The notes below the pieces were generated by a model. That model did not search any database. It saw nothing but the letters and a program-made list of their open reading frames with translations, and was not told where the DNA came from. 46,690 nt of DNA, taken from an uncultured Alphaproteobacteria bacterium (GTDB lineage: Bacteria > Pseudomonadota > Alphaproteobacteria > UBA8366 > JADFVY01). Position 1 is the first letter of the stretch, and each line of letters opens with the position of its first letter. The stretch covers positions 1-46,690 of the forward strand of contig CAMYNJ010000099.1 of NCBI GenBank assembly GCA_947259795.1. Direction: 5' to 3'. Shown here piece after piece: positions 44,527-46,690 of the stretch. The translations under genes were made by a program, and so were the position numbers.

Positions 44527-45877
44527 AAGCCGCTCCCTGGCGTTCCGGCTGGTTGCCGGCGCGGCCCTGTGGATCATCGCGGCCCTGGCAATCGGGGGCA
44601 TTATCATATCCGCCCTGTTCCGCGATTCGGTGGAACGCAATTTCGATGCGAGACTCAGCGTCCATGTCGATTCGCTAATCGCCGTGACCACTGCGGACAT
44701 ATCGAACCGCCTGGTAATTTCCCGAACCCTGCCGGACCCGCGCTTCAATATCCCCTATTCCGGCTGGTACTGGCAGGTTTCGGATCCGCGGGGCGCGCCG
44801 CAGGTCCGGTCGCGATCGCTGTGGGACAGAGCCCTTGTTCCACCGCAGTCGGACGCGGTGGGCGTGATGCAGACCGGCGAGATCGCAGGGCCGGACGGCG
44901 AACTGTTGCGAATCCGCTTTATCGACGTGACGCTGCCCGACCTGCCTGTCCATTCGCCGCCGGTGCGATTCGCGGTCGCCGCGCGGGTTTCGGAACTGAA
45001 GACGGAGCTGCGCCCGTTCAATCTCGCGCTCGTCTGGTCGCTGGGCGTTTTGGGGCTGGGGCTGGGCGTCGCCGTCGCCATACAGGTGCGGGTCGGGCTT
45101 CAGCCGCTGCGCCGTGTCCGCGCCGCATTGAACAATATCCGCCAGGGGCGAGCCGAACATCTGGAAGGCGAATGGCCCACCGAGGTGCAGCCGCTGGTTA
45201 AGGAACTGGACGCGCTGCTGGAACATAACGCCGATGTCCTGGACCGGGCGCGCACCCATGTGGGCAACCTTGCCCATGCGCTGAAAACGCCGCTGGCGGT
45301 ACTGACCAACGAGGTATCGCGCAAGGGCGGGCCGCGGGCGGACGCGATCGACCGCCAGGTCGAGGCCATGCACCGCTGGATCGACCATTATCTGGCGCGC
45401 GCGCGGGCGGCAGCCACCGGCACGGTGCTGGGCGCCCGCACGGCGGTGCTGCAGGTGGTCGAGGATTTGAAGCGCACCCTGTTGCGCATCCATGCCGACA
45501 AGGCGCTGACGATCGGCATCGCGGCCGTGGACGGGACGGCGGCTTTCAGGGGCGAGCATCAGGACTTAGAGGAAATGCTGGGCAACCTGATGGACAATGC
45601 CTGCAAATGGGCCGAGGCCGAGGTCAACATTTCCGTCACCGCCGAGGCGGAGCGCCTGACAATCGTCATAGACGATGATGGCCCGGGCCTTGCGCCCGGA
45701 CAGCGGGAAGAGGCGATGGGGCGCGGCAAGCGACTCGACGAGTCGTCGCCCGGCAGCGGCCTGGGGGTGGCGATCGTCGCGGACATCGCGGCCCTGTACG
45801 GCGGCGAACTCAAGCTGGAGGAATCACCGGCGGGCGGGCTCAGGACCGTTCTCCTGCTCCCCCTCGCCGCGGGCTGA
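44516..45877 (+). CDS. PhoQ-type sensor histidine kinase, 453 aa
   Basis: First membrane helix about 9-32, periplasmic sensor about 33-165, second helix about 170-190, HAMP, then a phospho-acceptor domain with LAHALKTPLAVL (His254) and a HATPase domain with NLMDNACKWAE, DDDGPGLAP and SGLGVAIV. The H-box and the NACKWA N-box are those of PhoQ-like kinases that sense divalent cations, low pH or cationic peptides; the actual signal is unknown. It ends the PepSY-regulator-kinase operon. Confidence 0.92.
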   Translation: MVRRSRSLAFRLVAGAALWIIAALAIGGIIISALFRDSVERNFDARLSVHVDSLIAVTTADISNRLVISRTLPDPRFNIPYSGWYWQVSDPRGAPQVRSRSLWDRALVPPQSDAVGVMQTGEIAGPDGELLRIRFIDVTLPDLPVHSPPVRFAVAARVSELKTELRPFNLALVWSLGVLGLGLGVAVAIQVRVGLQPLRRVRAALNNIRQGRAEHLEGEWPTEVQPLVKELDALLEHNADVLDRARTHVGNLAHALKTPLAVLTNEVSRKGGPRADAIDRQVEAMHRWIDHYLARARAAATGTVLGARTAVLQVVEDLKRTLLRIHADKALTIGIAAVDGTAAFRGEHQDLEEMLGNLMDNACKWAEAEVNISVTAEAERLTIVIDDDGPGLAPGQREEAMGRGKRLDESSPGSGLGVAIVADIAALYGGELKLEESPAGGLRTVLLLPLAAG

Positions 45878-45948
45878 TACCAGGAACCGTTCAGGAGGCT
45901 GCAATCAATGTCCCGAAAATCCTGAAATCATACGGTAAACCGGGTGGC

Positions 45949-45977
45949 CTTGATAATGGTGGGCGGATTCCCCAAAT
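45949..45977 (+). promoter_or_regulatory. sigma-32 (RpoH) type promoter of hsp20
   Basis: CTTGATA (45949-45955) and CCCCAAAT (45970-45977), 14 bases apart, match the heat-shock sigma consensus CTTGAAA/CCCCATnT. Transcription would begin near 45984 and give a leader of about 85 bases. Confidence 0.75.
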
Positions 45978-46025
45978 AACGGGCAAGCTCAAACAGCGGG
46001 GCGCCGATTTCGGGCCCCACCGGAC

Positions 46026-46062
46026 AGCTGCTCGCTCATCATGCTTCAAGGAGGAGATAGCT
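46026..46062 (+). promoter_or_regulatory. ROSE-like RNA thermometer hairpin before hsp20
   Basis: AGCT (46026-46029) pairs with AGCT (46059-46062), and CTC-G-CTC (46031-46037) pairs with the Shine-Dalgarno part GAGGAG (46051-46056), leaving one bulged G. This contains the TCGCT (UYGCU) signature whose bulged G opposite the SD marks ROSE thermometers of alphaproteobacterial small heat-shock genes. An imperfect stem hiding the SD should melt on heating. Structure inferred by eye. Confidence 0.65.
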
Positions 46063-46068
46063 GGGAAA

Positions 46069-46521
46069 ATGGCACGACTATCCCTGTTCAACAGCCCGCT
46101 TCTGTTGGGTTTCGACCATTTCGAACGCACTTTGGATCGGGTTTCTAAAATGCCGGCCGAGGGCTATCCGCCCTACAACATCGAACAGATCGATGAAGAA
46201 CGGCTGCGTATAACGTTGGCCGTTGCGGGTTTCTCGGAAGATGACCTTTCGATCCGGCTTGAGGGCAACCAACTGGTGGTCCGCGGCAAGCAGCATGAAG
46301 AGGCGGCGGCCGATCGCGTCTTCATCCATCGCGGCATCGCGACCCGGCAGTTCCAGCGCAGTTTCGTGCTGGCCGACGGCATAGAGGTCGAGGGGGCGGA
46401 GCTGGACAACGGCCTGCTGAACATCGATCTGCGCCGCCCGCTGGCCGAGGAGAGTACCCGGTCGATAGAAATCCGCCGCAGCGGCAAGCCCGGGCGGAAA
46501 CTGGAAACCGGAACAATATAA
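46069..46521 (+). CDS. Hsp20-family small heat-shock protein, 150 aa
   Basis: Alpha-crystallin domain (about 35-130) with YPPYNIEQIDEERLRITLAV start, FSEDDLSIRLEGNQLVVRGK, RGIATRQFQRSFVLAD and GLLNIDL; the I-x-I-type C-terminal anchor is SIEIRR. It belongs to the IbpA-like class A found in alphaproteobacteria. It holds unfolding proteins for refolding. Sigma-32 promoter and thermometer hairpin upstream agree with heat induction. Confidence 0.95.
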   Translation: MARLSLFNSPLLLGFDHFERTLDRVSKMPAEGYPPYNIEQIDEERLRITLAVAGFSEDDLSIRLEGNQLVVRGKQHEEAAADRVFIHRGIATRQFQRSFVLADGIEVEGAELDNGLLNIDLRRPLAEESTRSIEIRRSGKPGRKLETGTI

Positions 46522-46546
46522 CGGCCTGTCAGGCAAGGAGAGGGAT

Positions 46547-46690
46547 ATGCTCGATACCACAGCACTGAAAACATTGACGCAACAGGATCTCGCCATGCTG
46601 GGCTTCGGCGAGGTGGCCTATATTCGCCCCATGACCATCCAGGGCGAGCAGGTCTTCGCCATCATGGGCGCCGATGGCCGGCAGATCGGA
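46547..46690 (+). CDS. DUF1150-family protein, N-terminal 48 residues (cut by window end)
   Basis: Starts at an ATG with AGGAGAGGG upstream, 25 bases after hsp20. LTQQDLAMLGFGEVAYIRP and FAIMGADGRQIG are the DUF1150 pattern. These short proteins are commonly encoded next to hsp20 in alphaproteobacteria; function unknown. The reading frame is open at the window edge. Confidence 0.88.
   Translation, partial: MLDTTALKTLTQQDLAMLGFGEVAYIRPMTIQGEQVFAIMGADGRQIG

Noticed and set aside
45888-45893. A single GTTCAG after the kinase stop as a third operator
   Set aside because: Only one hexamer is present, without partners at 11-bp spacing; expected by chance.

Overview
The window is GC-rich, densely packed chromosomal DNA from an alphaproteobacterium, probably of the Rhodospirillales or a nearby non-rhizobial lineage (inference from gene order, not from a search). 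Three lines of evidence support this: the chvI-chvG / hprK / rapZ / PTS-IIA / HPr / EI / ahcY order; a DivL-like kinase followed by tsaE-amgK-murU-addB-addA-trxA; and the aroA-cmk-rpsA-ihfB-lapA-pyrF-trpF ... trpB-trpA-accD-folC order beside a TIGR02300-type protein and tRNA-Ala(GGC).

Layout. 1-1287 is an accessory-looking edge. It holds a MITE-like element with 36-bp terminal inverted repeats, a very small cobalt-transport gene (cbtB) whose stop codon lies in the element's end, a canonical cobalamin riboswitch with promoter upstream of it, and a small putative membrane protein. 1288-8735 encodes ChvI/ChvG envelope signalling and a complete regulatory PTS phosphorelay (HprK, RapZ, EIIA-Man type, HPr, EI) with no sugar permease; an AEC permease gene sits inverted inside it. 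8736-10271 is ahcY with a perfect 22-bp AT-rich palindrome just upstream of its promoter. 10423-12903 is a PAS/HisKA/HATPase protein whose phospho-acceptor His is replaced by Tyr, the hallmark of DivL in the CtrA pathway. 12909-23026 holds a ferredoxin-NADP reductase-like flavoprotein (minus strand) and the tsaE-amgK-murU-addB-addA-trxA operon.

23315-36719 is mostly minus strand: folC, accD, trpA, trpB, then (after a plus-strand interruption) trpF, pyrF, lapA, ihfB, rpsA, cmk and aroA. The interruption at 27767-30523 is a four-gene plus-strand cassette: a YnbA-like CDP-alcohol phosphotransferase with an altered Asp motif, a YnbB/CdsA-like cytidylyltransferase, a PlsC-type acyltransferase and an unknown membrane protein. 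It looks like an uncharacterised phospholipid pathway. 36960-41890 carries a zinc-ribbon protein, tRNA-Ala, a ChaN-like lipoprotein, two secreted c-type cytochromes, an isolated ccmH and hemN with an FNR/FixK box.

42032-45877 is a self-contained signalling locus: a glycine-zipper surface protein (minus strand) divergent from a PepSY protein / response regulator / PhoQ-type kinase operon. Two copies of a 39-bp element made of four hexamers at 11-bp spacing flank the surface-protein gene; I propose that they are the regulator's binding sites. 45949-46690 is a heat-shock unit with a sigma-32 type promoter, a ROSE-like RNA thermometer, an Hsp20 gene and a DUF1150 protein cut by the window end.

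The parts least explained by ordinary annotation are the duplicated 39-bp operator with its associated hairpin region, the ynbAB-plsC cassette, the ahcY palindrome, and the MITE/riboswitch/cbtB edge. No computation was run; family names rest on motifs read by eye.
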